Shown in pieces: positions 8,205-16,162 of a stretch of 61,236 nt of DNA (position 1 is the first letter of the stretch; the number at the start of each line of letters is the position of its first letter). A program made the position numbers and the translations under genes. Location of the stretch: the NCBI GenBank assembly GCA_934140355.1, contig CAKPBH010000002.1:1-61236 (forward strand). The letters are read 5' to 3'. The notes beneath the pieces are model-generated. The model saw only the letters and a list, made by a program, of their open reading frames with translations. It did no database searches and had not been told where the DNA came from. The stretch comes from an uncultured Bacilli bacterium (GTDB lineage Bacteria > Bacillota_I > Bacilli_A > RF39 > UBA660).

Positions 8205-9065
8205 TTATCTCCACTCTTCAAATCCCATTTTATTTTCAAAATTAGTAATAATAACTTCCTCTACCTTTCCTCTTTTTCTTCCACTAGCACTAATACTTCT
8301 TTTTGCTTCGATGATATGAATATGAAAATCTTTATATAATTCATTTACTAAAGTAGTATTATGATTAGATAACATGACATAACAGCCTCTATCGGATAGT
8401 TCTTTAAATACTTTAGCAAGCCTTCTTTGTTCTTCTTTCCCAAAACCTTCTTCAGTATAACTATTAAATGTTTTAGTATCTGAATCGTATGGTGGATCAA
8501 AATAAATGAAATCTCCCTTTTTAGCATCTTTTACAGATTCTTCAAAATCAACCGATAGCACCTTGACATCATTATAATTTAAATACCCACATATCACCCC
8601 TAAATTTTGTCCTTCATAAGTATTTACTTTAGTTTTCTTTCCAAAAGGAACATTAAATTCATTTTTACTGTTAACTCTATATAATCCATTAAAACATGAT
8701 TTATTTAAATAAATAGTGCGAGCGGCTCTTTTCACATCCGTTAGTCTATTGAATTTCTTTTTATCTCTATCTAAATTTCTTATTTCATAATAATACTTCT
8801 CCGAATGTTCTGCTTCATGATGGTTCAATTCTTTGCACATCGCTTCAAATTTTTGCCCATCCTTAATACATTCATAAACATTCATCAATTCTTTGTTAGA
8901 ATCATTAATTACTGCCTTTTTAGGAGATAACTCAAACAACAATGCGCCTCCCCCTACAAATGGTTCATAATAAGTATTAAACTCGTCTGGAACATATTGT
9001 TTTAATTTATCTATTATCTGTCTTTTTCCTCCTGCCCATTTTACAAATGGTTTTCCTTTAATCAT
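8205..9065 (-). CDS. dam: Dam-type adenine-specific DNA methyltransferase (D12 class)
   Basis: 286 residues. Transfers a methyl group from S-adenosylmethionine to N6 of adenine in DNA; members of this class with this layout usually modify GATC. Visible motifs: N-terminal PFVKWAGGKRQII (X), SAM-binding YYEPFVGGGALLFEL (motif I, ~33-47) and catalytic YFDPPYD (motif IV, ~187), with the D12 target-recognition region between. GAATAGGA precedes the ATG. No restriction endonuclease is adjacent, so it is an orphan methylase: possibly anti-restriction, or a mark that distinguishes element-carrying DNA. It is the last cargo gene before the right att site. Confidence 0.93.
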   Translation of the reverse strand: MIKGKPFVKWAGGKRQIIDKLKQYVPDEFNTYYEPFVGGGALLFELSPKKAVINDSNKELMNVYECIKDGQKFEAMCKELNHHEAEHSEKYYYEIRNLDRDKKKFNRLTDVKRAARTIYLNKSCFNGLYRVNSKNEFNVPFGKKTKVNTYEGQNLGVICGYLNYNDVKVLSVDFEESVKDAKKGDFIYFDPPYDSDTKTFNSYTEEGFGKEEQRRLAKVFKELSDRGCYVMLSNHNTTLVNELYKDFHIHIIEAKRSISASGRKRGKVEEVIITNFENKMGFEEWR

Positions 9066-9120
9066 TCCTATTCACCTTATCTCTCTATCACTAATCTTAC
9101 TCAATTACCTTTTTTAAATG

Positions 9121-9145
9121 CTTAAAAAATTATTGATTTTTTAAG
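9121..9145. repeat. Perfect 10-bp hairpin upstream of dam
   Basis: CTTAAAAAAT (9121-9130), loop TATTG, ATTTTTTAAG (9136-9145). It lies 56 bp upstream of the dam ATG and would be in its leader or promoter region. No clear -35/-10 pair was identified nearby. Confidence 0.5.
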
Positions 9146-9244
9146 AACTTATTTCCAAATTTTTCTAAAATTACCCTAAGGAAAAAATTTTTCCTCATCA
9201 CTTTCTTAAGAATAATTCCAAAAGCTTTCTATCATTATACCATG

Positions 9245-9273
9245 CAAAAAGACATTTTTCTTCAAAATGCCTT
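9245..9273 (-). terminator. Element-borne terminator for the truncated amidase transcript
   Basis: Minus-strand hairpin AAGGCATTTT / AAAATGTCTT with one mismatch, followed by five T. It lies 40 bp beyond the stop codon that the element supplies to the amidase fragment, so transcription of the host gene would end inside the element's right end. Confidence 0.6.
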
Positions 9274-9312
9274 AATTTTTGTTATATTTTCTGGAATATT
9301 ATTCATGATTTC

Positions 9313-9942
9313 CTATTTATTTCCCATAAAAAGAGTATCACCTGATTTAACAATATAATAACTACTATCAATAGGTTGATAAGGAATATTTAAATAACTT
9401 GTCAGCGCAATAACAATCGCTTCACCTACTTCTTTTAGATTATTTTTTAAAAAATTAGCTTCCTTCTCATTATCAATATTTCCATAATAAATAATAATAC
9501 TTTCATTATTTTTAGTATCTCTGATTAATTGATTATAATCAAGAGCCGTATCACTAGGCAATCTTCTTTGATAGTATTTTTCCACTTTTAAACCAACAGT
9601 ATTTAATTCATCCGCTATTTTTTTCGCTAAAGTACTACTATTTCTAAGAGCATAAACAATTTCAGCATTCTCTCCCCCAGCAGTCAAGGCATTAGAAATA
9701 ACAATAACATCATTTCCTTTTCCATAAGTTGATGTAATTCGACTAACCCGATCATCCATATTTATAGTCTCATCACTATCTCTAGTTAAAGAAGTAGGAA
9801 CACCATAAGCACGAAGACGATCATAAATATATTTACTTAACTCTAAATTATAATTTTTTTCCGTAATTCCATTAACACTACTTCCAATATCTTCCCCACC
9901 ACGATAAGCATCAATAACAACTTTCTTATCTACTCTATCCAT
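9313..9942 (-). pseudogene. 5' half of an interrupted gene: degenerate Amidase_3 domain plus the start of a LysM
   Basis: 209 codons. The fold is that of N-acetylmuramoyl-L-alanine amidases, but zinc and catalytic residues are changed: DAYRGG in place of DPGHGG (R14 for His), the second His near S83 is A85, and the C-terminal catalytic Glu is Y152; only the Glu of EKNYNL (E28) remains. It is therefore probably a wall-binding pseudo-enzyme. It ends YYIVKSG, the first strand of a LysM, then DTLFMGNK and a stop supplied by the element. The GG core at 9342-9341 is in the same codon phase as that at 2660-2659. No signal peptide, as for mother-cell-made spore proteins. AGGTGAT precedes the ATG; uvsE lies 43 bp upstream on the same strand. 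Confidence 0.88.
9321..9342. repeat. Right attachment site (attR): element arm plus GG core
   Basis: Plus-strand arm TTCCCATAAAAAGAGTATCA (9321-9340) followed by core CC (9341-9342) and then host amidase-LysM coding sequence. The arm is the near-perfect inverted partner of 2661-2680: about 17 of 20 positions agree, including CCATAAAAA and GTATCA. Confidence 0.8.
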
Positions 9943-9985
9943 AAAATATCACCTAATGTATTTTATGTTTTTTCAAAGAGAAAGG

Positions 9986-10921
9986 TTATATTTCAATAGT
10001 TGTTTCATCAATAAAGTGATAACTCGTTTTATATTTTAATTCCCTCATCAAACGAAATAATGCATCATCTTTAGCTTTAGCTTCTAACATAATATCAATA
10101 GAAATAGGATATTTTTTTATCATTTCTAAAAATAAAATAAAAGCATCACTATCAATATAATCATTATGACTTCTTATTTCTTTTTTGTTTTTAGGACTAC
10201 TAAAATGAATTTTAGGAGGAATATTTTTATTTTTCCAAGTTAAAAATACTTGTTCTAAATAATCTTCCAGCGGCTCTTCTGTCGGATTGCAACAGTGATG
10301 ATGATAATCTAAAACAACAGGAATATTAAGTTTAGAAGAAAGATAAAGACAATCCTTAATATTAAAAATTTTATCATCATTTTCAATAGCAATAATTTCT
10401 TGTAAATGTTTGGGAAGTTTTTTAAAAGTATTAATAAATCTAGATAAAGATAAATCTTTACCAAAGGTATTTCCCCCTACATGAAGAAGTAAAATTTTTT
10501 CATCAATCTTCATTGCTTTCAACAATTGGTAATGATATTCCAAAAGAGCAATGGATGAAGCAATAACCTCTTTTCTAGTACTATTTAAAACACAATATTG
10601 ACTGATATGAAAATCAAAACGCATCTTAGTTTTCTTCAAAATTTCTTCTATTTTTTTATAAAACGATAGATAAGGGGTAATGTACGAAAAAGAAACAGAT
10701 GGTGCAGTAGCAAGAGGAATTAAACTAGATGAAGCTCGATAGAAATGAATGTTATTTCTTTGATTATAAATTAATGTTTCGATTAAAGCATTAAGGTTAG
10801 ATTTAATAATCCGATCTAACTTTTCATAGTTTTGTTCCTTCTGAAAAACAGTTAGTGGATAAGGGGTAGAAGTAGAAGATTTAATAGAGGAACTAATAGC
10901 AACATAACCTAAGCGTATCAT
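9986..10921 (-). CDS. uvsE: UV-damage endonuclease (UVDE/UvsE)
   Basis: 311 residues. A TIM-barrel, metal-dependent endonuclease that nicks DNA 5' to UV photoproducts and other distortions. Family landmarks in order: N-terminal IRLGYVAIS, HISQYCVLNS (~105), LLHVGG (~145), the metal-site IENDDK (~180), LDYHHHCCNP (~205), KIHFSSPK (~238) and the C-terminal DIMLEAKAKDDAL (~275). Metal-binding His and Glu residues appear intact. It lies directly upstream of the interrupted amidase-LysM gene on the same strand and probably shares its transcript. UvsE is used by spores and vegetative cells of Bacillus, which fits the neighbouring sporulation genes. Confidence 0.93.
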   Translation of the reverse strand: MIRLGYVAISSSIKSSTSTPYPLTVFQKEQNYEKLDRIIKSNLNALIETLIYNQRNNIHFYRASSSLIPLATAPSVSFSYITPYLSFYKKIEEILKKTKMRFDFHISQYCVLNSTRKEVIASSIALLEYHYQLLKAMKIDEKILLLHVGGNTFGKDLSLSRFINTFKKLPKHLQEIIAIENDDKIFNIKDCLYLSSKLNIPVVLDYHHHCCNPTEEPLEDYLEQVFLTWKNKNIPPKIHFSSPKNKKEIRSHNDYIDSDAFILFLEMIKKYPISIDIMLEAKAKDDALFRLMRELKYKTSYHFIDETTIEI

Positions 10922-10988
10922 AAATAATCACCATCATTAGTATGGAAATAAGAAAGCAAAATCATCCCCCTTTTATAAAATTATTGTA

Positions 10989-11030
10989 TAAAAAAAAGAA
11001 GAATCACCAAATCTTTGATCCCTTCTTTTA
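10989..11030 (-). terminator. Terminator of the spoVID-ysxE transcript
   Basis: Hairpin with arms AAAAGAAG...ATCA and TGAT...CTTCTTTT, with small bulges, followed in the minus direction by a T-run (plus-strand A tract 10989-10998). It lies ~100 bp beyond the ysxE stop codon. Confidence 0.6.
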
Positions 11031-11126
11031 ATCATTAATTTTAAGCTAGCTACTAAAAAATTTTAATAAAAAGTTCTTCTATTTGAATCAAAATTGATAA
11101 TAAGAATAAATAACAAGAATAAACTA

Positions 11127-12023
11127 TTATTTCTTCTCTGTCTTAGGAAAGTAATCCCCTATTAATTTATCTGTTGTAAAGATATAATCATAAAATGCCC
11201 TTATTTCTTTACATAAAAGCAATTCTTCTTTTTGAAATTCTAATTTTTTAGGAATCGAAATTAAACAAAAGAACAGTGCTTTTTCCTCAGGAAGCATTGG
11301 ATAATGCCCCTCATAATTACGAAGTAAATTATAAAAATCAAATTCTTTATAATATTTTTGATAAAAAATAACTAAGTCATAAACAGGAATATCTCTTTTA
11401 CTTTTGCCCCAACTAATAAAATAAGGTTTAGTTTCTAATAAGTAATGTTCTAAACTTAAATTGTTATGAATTTGTGTAATACGAACTCTTTTCTTTTCCT
11501 CAATAATTTTATACCAATTTTCAATTTGATTTTGACAATAATGCATAGATTGAAAAAGTTTAGATATGTTGCGAATAAAAAGATAATGTGCTGGAGACAT
11601 ATACTCTTCTTGCTCAATTAATTCTGCAATATCTTGATAATAATTCATCAAATAATCTAATCTTTCTAAAATTTTTTCATATATCTTTTTATAAGTATCA
11701 TCATCTATATCTTTATAAAAAGTAGTTTTGCTATGTAAAAGAGTTAATAATTTAATAATATCAGCAGCTTTTTCCTCCTTAGGAAGAGGAGTATCTTCAA
11801 TATAATGATAAATTTCATAGTTTTTAGTCTTATAGAGAATATGAGGAAAATAATCAAAAGATCTAGACTTTAAATACTTATATAAAGGTTCTAGATCATG
11901 ATTTTTTCTCTTAATAACAAAAGTTTGCGATCCGGTATCAATAATTCGAATATGATTTCGAATGGTAATTTTTTGGGTGGTAATATTTAGTTTTGAGAAT
12001 AATTCTCTTAATTCCTTATTCAT
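11127..12023 (-). CDS. ysxE: YsxE/CotS-like kinase-fold protein, putative spore coat protein
   Basis: 298 residues with the aminoglycoside-phosphotransferase-like fold of the CotS/YutH/YsxE group: N-terminal lobe FVIKRK, middle helical region, and ITQIHNNLSLEHYLL (~188) and YFISWGKSKRDIPVYDL (~205) where kinases have the HGDxxxxN loop and the metal-binding Asp. The catalytic HGD is IHN here, so phosphotransfer is unlikely. The start overlaps the spoVID stop by 8 bp. In Bacillus subtilis ysxE also follows spoVID, so synteny supports the name more strongly than sequence does. Likely role: spore coat assembly; no membrane segment or signal peptide. Confidence 0.72.
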   Translation of the reverse strand: MNKELRELFSKLNITTQKITIRNHIRIIDTGSQTFVIKRKNHDLEPLYKYLKSRSFDYFPHILYKTKNYEIYHYIEDTPLPKEEKAADIIKLLTLLHSKTTFYKDIDDDTYKKIYEKILERLDYLMNYYQDIAELIEQEEYMSPAHYLFIRNISKLFQSMHYCQNQIENWYKIIEEKKRVRITQIHNNLSLEHYLLETKPYFISWGKSKRDIPVYDLVIFYQKYYKEFDFYNLLRNYEGHYPMLPEEKALFFCLISIPKKLEFQKEELLLCKEIRAFYDYIFTTDKLIGDYFPKTEKK

Positions 12024-12795
12024 TAGAGTTAGGGATAATTAATTTTGTTCCCGGTTTAATTTGTTCTATATTATTATATAAACTAATTTGTTCTTTATCC
12101 ACATTATATTTCTTGATAATACTATCAATAGTATCTTCCTCATGAACAATATAAACATGATAAGTTACATAACTATCTGCATTATCAACATTCTCAAAAA
12201 TATTAAAATTATTTTGCAGTTGACTTTCTTTCGAATCCTCTTTATTTTCTAAAATGATAGAATCAATCGTTGGTCGGGTAACATTAGAAGAAAACGCAAA
12301 AGAATCGGGGTGGGATGTCTCAATTTCTTCCTTTTCCTCTCTACTCTCACTATTCTTTTGTATTAGCGTATCATCGGAAGACAACTGATTGATTTCGGGA
12401 AAATTAATATCCACTAATTCTGCCTCGGTTGCATTTGGAGTAGAATCCATCTCTTTAACTTCCTCTTTTTTCTTTTCAACCCCTTCTAAATATAAATCAA
12501 TATTTACTTGCAATGATTCATTATTAACCACCTCATAATAAAAATTATCAATATCGATAGAGATCGTATCTAAATCATACTTATTGTCTAGTTCAATATC
12601 AAAAGGAATTTTAAAAGAAAAGTTTTCACGATTAATAGAAGATGCTGTTATTTTATAATCTCCACTAATATAAAACTCTCCACTAATTCGATCTTCTTTT
12701 TTAATACTTAAGGTATGTTCTAAGGAAATTGAAGTAATTTCATTAACGTTGGTTTTAAAGAGTAAATCTTTTTTAAAGGGTATTATTTGTTTCAT
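12016..12795 (-). CDS. spoVID: SpoVID-like spore morphogenetic protein (SPOCS domain plus C-terminal LysM)
   Basis: 259 residues. Residues ~1-105 match the SPOCS fold of SpoVID/SipL (PFKKDLLFKTNVNEITSIS, then GEFYISGDYKI and SFKIPFDIEL); a low-complexity acidic linker (~110-205) follows; the C-terminal ~45 residues form a LysM (YHVYIVHEEDTIDSIIKKYN ... PGTKLIIPN). SpoVID tethers the coat to the forespore surface. ATG 12795 is chosen because AAAGGATGG lies eight bases upstream; a TTG at 12813 overlaps that site. The protein lacks a signal peptide, as expected for mother-cell synthesis. It is followed by an overlapping ysxE, and the domain order and synteny agree with Bacillus. Confidence 0.85.
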   Translation of the reverse strand: MKQIIPFKKDLLFKTNVNEITSISLEHTLSIKKEDRISGEFYISGDYKITASSINRENFSFKIPFDIELDNKYDLDTISIDIDNFYYEVVNNESLQVNIDLYLEGVEKKKEEVKEMDSTPNATEAELVDINFPEINQLSSDDTLIQKNSESREEKEEIETSHPDSFAFSSNVTRPTIDSIILENKEDSKESQLQNNFNIFENVDNADSYVTYHVYIVHEEDTIDSIIKKYNVDKEQISLYNNIEQIKPGTKLIIPNSNE

Positions 12796-12838
12796 ATTTA
12801 TCCATCCTTTCAAGTAATTATATGAATTTGGATAAAAT

Positions 12839-13882
12839 TTATACTTCCAAAAAGTAAGTTACTTTATGAAAAGAATAAAGCAATGGTTTAATTTCTTCTT
12901 CTCTCTCTTGAGAACAAATAATCCATATTTCTTTTTGTGCTACAGTTAAACTAGCCGATAATATCATTTTTCTCTCATAAGTATTTTTCCGAGGATTAAA
13001 TATCGCTTCCATTGTATCTTCCATTAAGTAAGGTAAAATAACTATAGGATATGTTTTTTTAGTTTTAAAAATATTCTCACAACAATATTCTTGTTCTTGA
13101 TAAACAATGGTTTGCTTATCTTTTTTAAAAAAAGCTTGATCCTGAATTAATTTTTTTTGATCACTTTCTTTATCTACTGCAATTAGATAATCCACTGCCC
13201 TATATTTTTCAATCATCCGGCCCAAAAGTTGCATTAAAGATTTATTCTTTGCAACAGAAGATGGAGCTTGATAAAAAAATACTTTAATTTCTTTTTCATC
13301 CTTTAAAATCATTTCATTAATTTTTTTGATATTCTCTTTTAAAAATTGCTCGGTTATCATTGCAAGTTCCCTTTGAGAAAGATAAGTATCAGGACAATAA
13401 AGCCACTTTTGTTCTTGAAGATATTTAGAATATTTAATAGATAAAGATATTTGGTTCTTCAAAAGAAAATGATTTGGATATTTTTTTAATAAAATTAAAG
13501 AATGATTTTCTAAAATAATATCATCAATATCTAAAAAAATAGTATACGTTTTCCTAGATATTGACTTTGCTATTCTCTGATTTAGAACCTCATCATCAAT
13601 ATATTTTTTTTCTACAACATATTTTTGATAATCACTTAAAATCTGTTTTAAAATATTTTTTTGATTTTTGTTTAATTTTGTGTTATCCAATTTAACTCTT
13701 TGATCAGTTAATGGAATAAGTAACTGATGAATAAAATCAAACATATAACTATCCATAGTAGTTTCCTTTAAAGTTTGATAAATATCTTCATCTTCCTTTT
13801 TAGAAAAAGCAATTCTTCTTTTAATCAATTGATAAGTTAATGTTTCTAAATAATTTGTTTTCTCATCTTTTAAAAGAATCAC
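12839..13882 (-). CDS. C-terminal half of a degenerate UvrD/HelD-like helicase
   Basis: 347 residues, GTG start overlapping the upstream stop by four bases (GTGA) with AGGGGAG in front, so the two are coupled. The last ~80 residues resemble the end of UvrD-family helicases: YPIVILPYLMED (~275, cf. the 'VILP' of motif V) and ILSASLTVAQKEIWIICS (~312, cf. the 'ALTRAKKELYLI' motif VI), but the arginine finger region is altered (SLTVAQ). The N-terminal part has TIFLDIDDIILENHSLILLKK where motif II-like sequence may have been. ATPase activity is doubtful. It sits just upstream of spoVID in an apparent operon. Confidence 0.6.
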   Translation of the reverse strand: MILLKDEKTNYLETLTYQLIKRRIAFSKKEDEDIYQTLKETTMDSYMFDFIHQLLIPLTDQRVKLDNTKLNKNQKNILKQILSDYQKYVVEKKYIDDEVLNQRIAKSISRKTYTIFLDIDDIILENHSLILLKKYPNHFLLKNQISLSIKYSKYLQEQKWLYCPDTYLSQRELAMITEQFLKENIKKINEMILKDEKEIKVFFYQAPSSVAKNKSLMQLLGRMIEKYRAVDYLIAVDKESDQKKLIQDQAFFKKDKQTIVYQEQEYCCENIFKTKKTYPIVILPYLMEDTMEAIFNPRKNTYERKMILSASLTVAQKEIWIICSQEREEEIKPLLYSFHKVTYFLEV

Positions 13883-14868
13883 CCACTCCCCTCTTCTTGT
13901 CTGAAATTTGAAGATTTTTGATAAATAATTTTTAGATTATTTTCTAAGAAGAAAGTATTTTGATGATAATGATAAACAATGCTATTTAAATATAAAAAAT
14001 TAGCAATATCAATTTCAGCTTTCGTTTCCAATGTTTCATTTAAGATAGTACGAAAATTCTTTTTCCTTTTAATAATTTCAGATTGAACAAAATCCTTTAA
14101 AGATAATTTACTTTCTAAAAATTTTCTTTTATATAAATAAGCATGATAATCCCTAAAAGTTTCAAATTCCAAATAATCTCGATTAAGATAAATATAAGAG
14201 TCAAAGTTTTCATAAATCTTAGTAAAGATTTTTTTGTGAGGAAATACCGTTTCCAATAAATAATTTCTAAAAATTGCATATTTTTTTTGGGTAGTTAATC
14301 TTTTTTCGCCTTCGTTTAAAAATTTTTCTTGATATTCTTTTAATAAGTAAATTTTAACATTTATTTTTGCATCATTTAAAGATTGTTTTAAAGAATAATA
14401 ATCTTCTTTCTCCTTGGTAAAAATAAGGATTTTTTGATCAGAAAAAATGTTTTTTTGAATAAAATACTTAACTTTACTTATGATAAAAGAATAATAATGC
14501 TCCCGAATAAAATAAACCATTATATTCTCATTACTTAATAAAATATTTTTTTGTTGATTATCTAGTTTAGGTGAAAATATATGGCAAAGAAATTGTTGAT
14601 CCTTTTCTAGTTCTTGTTTTATTACTTTCATATTATGATGTTTTAAGATTTGTTTTTCTTTTTGTTTTACTTGCTTAATTTTCTGATAAATTGGATCAGA
14701 CTGATATAAAATCTCTATTTTTTTCATTTCCGAAAAAAGATAAGAATATTGTTTCATAAAACAAGAATAAGTATGATAATCAATATAAACATTTTTACTC
14801 AAAAAGTTTGTATATTTGTTTAAAAAATTTTTCATATCATAGTAAACTAAATTTAATGATTCGTTCAT
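13879..14868 (-). CDS. N-terminal half of a degenerate UvrD/HelD-like helicase
   Basis: 329 residues. LDNQQKNILLSNENIMVYF (~103-121) corresponds to the Q motif of superfamily 1 helicases (LNxxQxxAV...), but the following GxGKT P-loop is absent (REHYYSFIISKVKYFI). Later LETKAEIDIANFLYLNSIVYHY (~285-306) resembles the 'EEKAIADFLFLNGIDYEYE' signature of Firmicute helicase-IV-like proteins. With the next ORF it makes a ~676-residue split homologue with lost nucleotide-binding motifs. Both frames remain long and open with ribosome-binding sites, so they look maintained as two proteins and not freshly broken. ATG 14868 follows GGGAATGG. Confidence 0.58.
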   Translation of the reverse strand: MNESLNLVYYDMKNFLNKYTNFLSKNVYIDYHTYSCFMKQYSYLFSEMKKIEILYQSDPIYQKIKQVKQKEKQILKHHNMKVIKQELEKDQQFLCHIFSPKLDNQQKNILLSNENIMVYFIREHYYSFIISKVKYFIQKNIFSDQKILIFTKEKEDYYSLKQSLNDAKINVKIYLLKEYQEKFLNEGEKRLTTQKKYAIFRNYLLETVFPHKKIFTKIYENFDSYIYLNRDYLEFETFRDYHAYLYKRKFLESKLSLKDFVQSEIIKRKKNFRTILNETLETKAEIDIANFLYLNSIVYHYHQNTFFLENNLKIIYQKSSNFRQEEGSG

Positions 14869-14934
14869 TTTTCCATTCCCTTCTATGCTAATAATATATC
14901 ACAAAGAAGAAAAAAAGAAAATATCTTATAACAG

Positions 14935-14963
14935 TTGAAATCAAATATTTTTTTTGTTATACT
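14935..14963 (+). promoter_or_regulatory. Sigma-A type promoter of the anchored secreted protein gene
   Basis: -35 TTGAAA (14935-14940), exactly 17 bp, -10 TATACT (14958-14963). The start would be near 14970, just upstream of GGGAGAGG and ATG 14990. Confidence 0.8.
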
Positions 14964-14989
14964 TAAAGTATGTTACGGGAGAGGATTTT

Positions 14990-16096
14990 ATGAAGGAAAA
15001 ATTGAAATCGATAGAGAAAAAAAAATTATATTTAGCAGGTGGTTTTTTACTGGCTATTGTCATTATTTTATTTGGAGGAGCATTTCTTTATAATCGCTTC
15101 TTTTATAAAAAATCTTATAGCGAAATTGAAGATATTATGGTAAGTGCTTCTCAAAATTATTTAAAAAAAAATAAGGACAGATTACCAAAACAATATAACG
15201 AAGTACTTACCTTAACAGAAAGCGATTTAACAAGTGCTAGCGAAATGAAAACAATTGCAGAATACTTAAAAAATGATAGTATTGCTTGTACAGGAAATGT
15301 TAATGTAACTAATATTAATGGGGAGTATCGTTATATACCAGAACTAGATTGTGGGGAAAAATACAAGACATTAAAATTTATAGACTACATTAAAAAGACA
15401 GTTAAAATTGTAGAGAACGGGAATGGATTATACCAACTTAATGATGAATTAGTTTATCGAGGAGATAACGTTAAAAATTATGTTAAATTTTCTGGAAAAA
15501 CTTATCGAATTGTAAAATTTAGTGATGATAGTCCCGTAATTATTTATACAGAAAAAACAGATAATGCAGTGTGGGATGATCGCTATAATATAGATAAAAA
15601 TTCTAATTTGGGAATTAATGATTATTCGGTTAGTAGAATTAAAGATGTTGTTGACAAAATTTATAAAAATGAAAAAATTATTTCTAAAGATCAAAAATTA
15701 ATGGTTATTGCTCACAATTTGAATGTAGGAAAAAGATCTGAAAACGATACAGATAAAACGGGAGGGTTAGAAAAAAGTGCAATTATTGAAAATCAGTTTA
15801 TTGGTCTATTACCATTATCTGATTATTTAAATGCCAGTTTGGATCAAAATTGTGTCAAATCCACTAGTCCTTCTTGTATGAATTATAATTATTTATCAAA
15901 GTTTCGGTATAGTTGGTGGACAATGACGGCAACAAATACAAATTCCTTCCAAGTTTATAAAGTTGGCGCTACTAAAAATGCTGAATTATCTTCAGCAGTT
16001 GGTAGTGGATATCTAAGACACGTTTTGTACTTGACTAAAGATGCTTTGTATGTTTCTGGTACAGGTACTTCATCTGATCCATATATTTTAAAATAA
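14990..16096 (+). CDS. Membrane-anchored extracellular protein with a GTGT-DPY tail, unknown function
   Basis: 368 residues. N-terminal cytoplasmic Lys-rich stretch, one membrane segment (~11-32, LYLAGGFLLAIVIILFGGAF), then an extracellular domain. The first part (~40-130) is helical with CTGN...LDCG, a possible disulfide; the second part (~150-368) ends with LLPLSDYLNAS, RYSWWTMTAT and GTGTSSDPYILK. The closing GTGTxxDPY pattern recurs in the secreted protein at 52505-53983. A GGAGAGG before ATG 14990 rules out the upstream TTG at 14954, which lies in the -10 region. Convergent with the next gene through a shared terminator. Function not recognised. Confidence 0.75.
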   Translation: MKEKLKSIEKKKLYLAGGFLLAIVIILFGGAFLYNRFFYKKSYSEIEDIMVSASQNYLKKNKDRLPKQYNEVLTLTESDLTSASEMKTIAEYLKNDSIACTGNVNVTNINGEYRYIPELDCGEKYKTLKFIDYIKKTVKIVENGNGLYQLNDELVYRGDNVKNYVKFSGKTYRIVKFSDDSPVIIYTEKTDNAVWDDRYNIDKNSNLGINDYSVSRIKDVVDKIYKNEKIISKDQKLMVIAHNLNVGKRSENDTDKTGGLEKSAIIENQFIGLLPLSDYLNASLDQNCVKSTSPSCMNYNYLSKFRYSWWTMTATNTNSFQVYKVGATKNAELSSAVGSGYLRHVLYLTKDALYVSGTGTSSDPYILK

Positions 16097-16106
16097 TAAT
16101 CATAAA

Positions 16107-16147
16107 AAAAGAAGCTTTTTCTACAATAAAGAAAGTTTCTTTTTTTT
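16107..16147. terminator. Bidirectional terminator between convergent genes
   Basis: Twelve-pair stem (one G-T) AAAAGAAGCTTT (16107-16118) / AAAGTTTCTTTT (16132-16143). T-runs follow on both strands. It serves the anchored-protein gene on the left and the repeat-tailed membrane protein on the right. Confidence 0.85.
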
Positions 16148-16162
16148 ATTTCTATCATCAAA

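Larger units (their letters stand above)
2661..9340. mobile_element. Serine-recombinase integrative element (about 6.7 kb) inside an amidase-LysM gene
   Basis: The boundaries are deduced from the split host gene and from two 20-bp arms forming an inverted repeat. Re-joined, the circular form reads arm-GG-arm, the symmetric layout expected of a serine-integrase attP with a two-base core. All genes are on the minus strand, like the host gene: a large serine recombinase at one end, a 59-codon ORF, an ISL3 transposase remnant, an unknown/Doc pair, a T-box-controlled prolyl-tRNA synthetase and a Dam-type methylase. No relaxase, coupling protein or phage structural gene is present, so it is at most mobilisable. 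The amidase half runs into the element, which supplies its stop codon (9313-9315) and a hairpin terminator shortly after. Confidence 0.85.
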
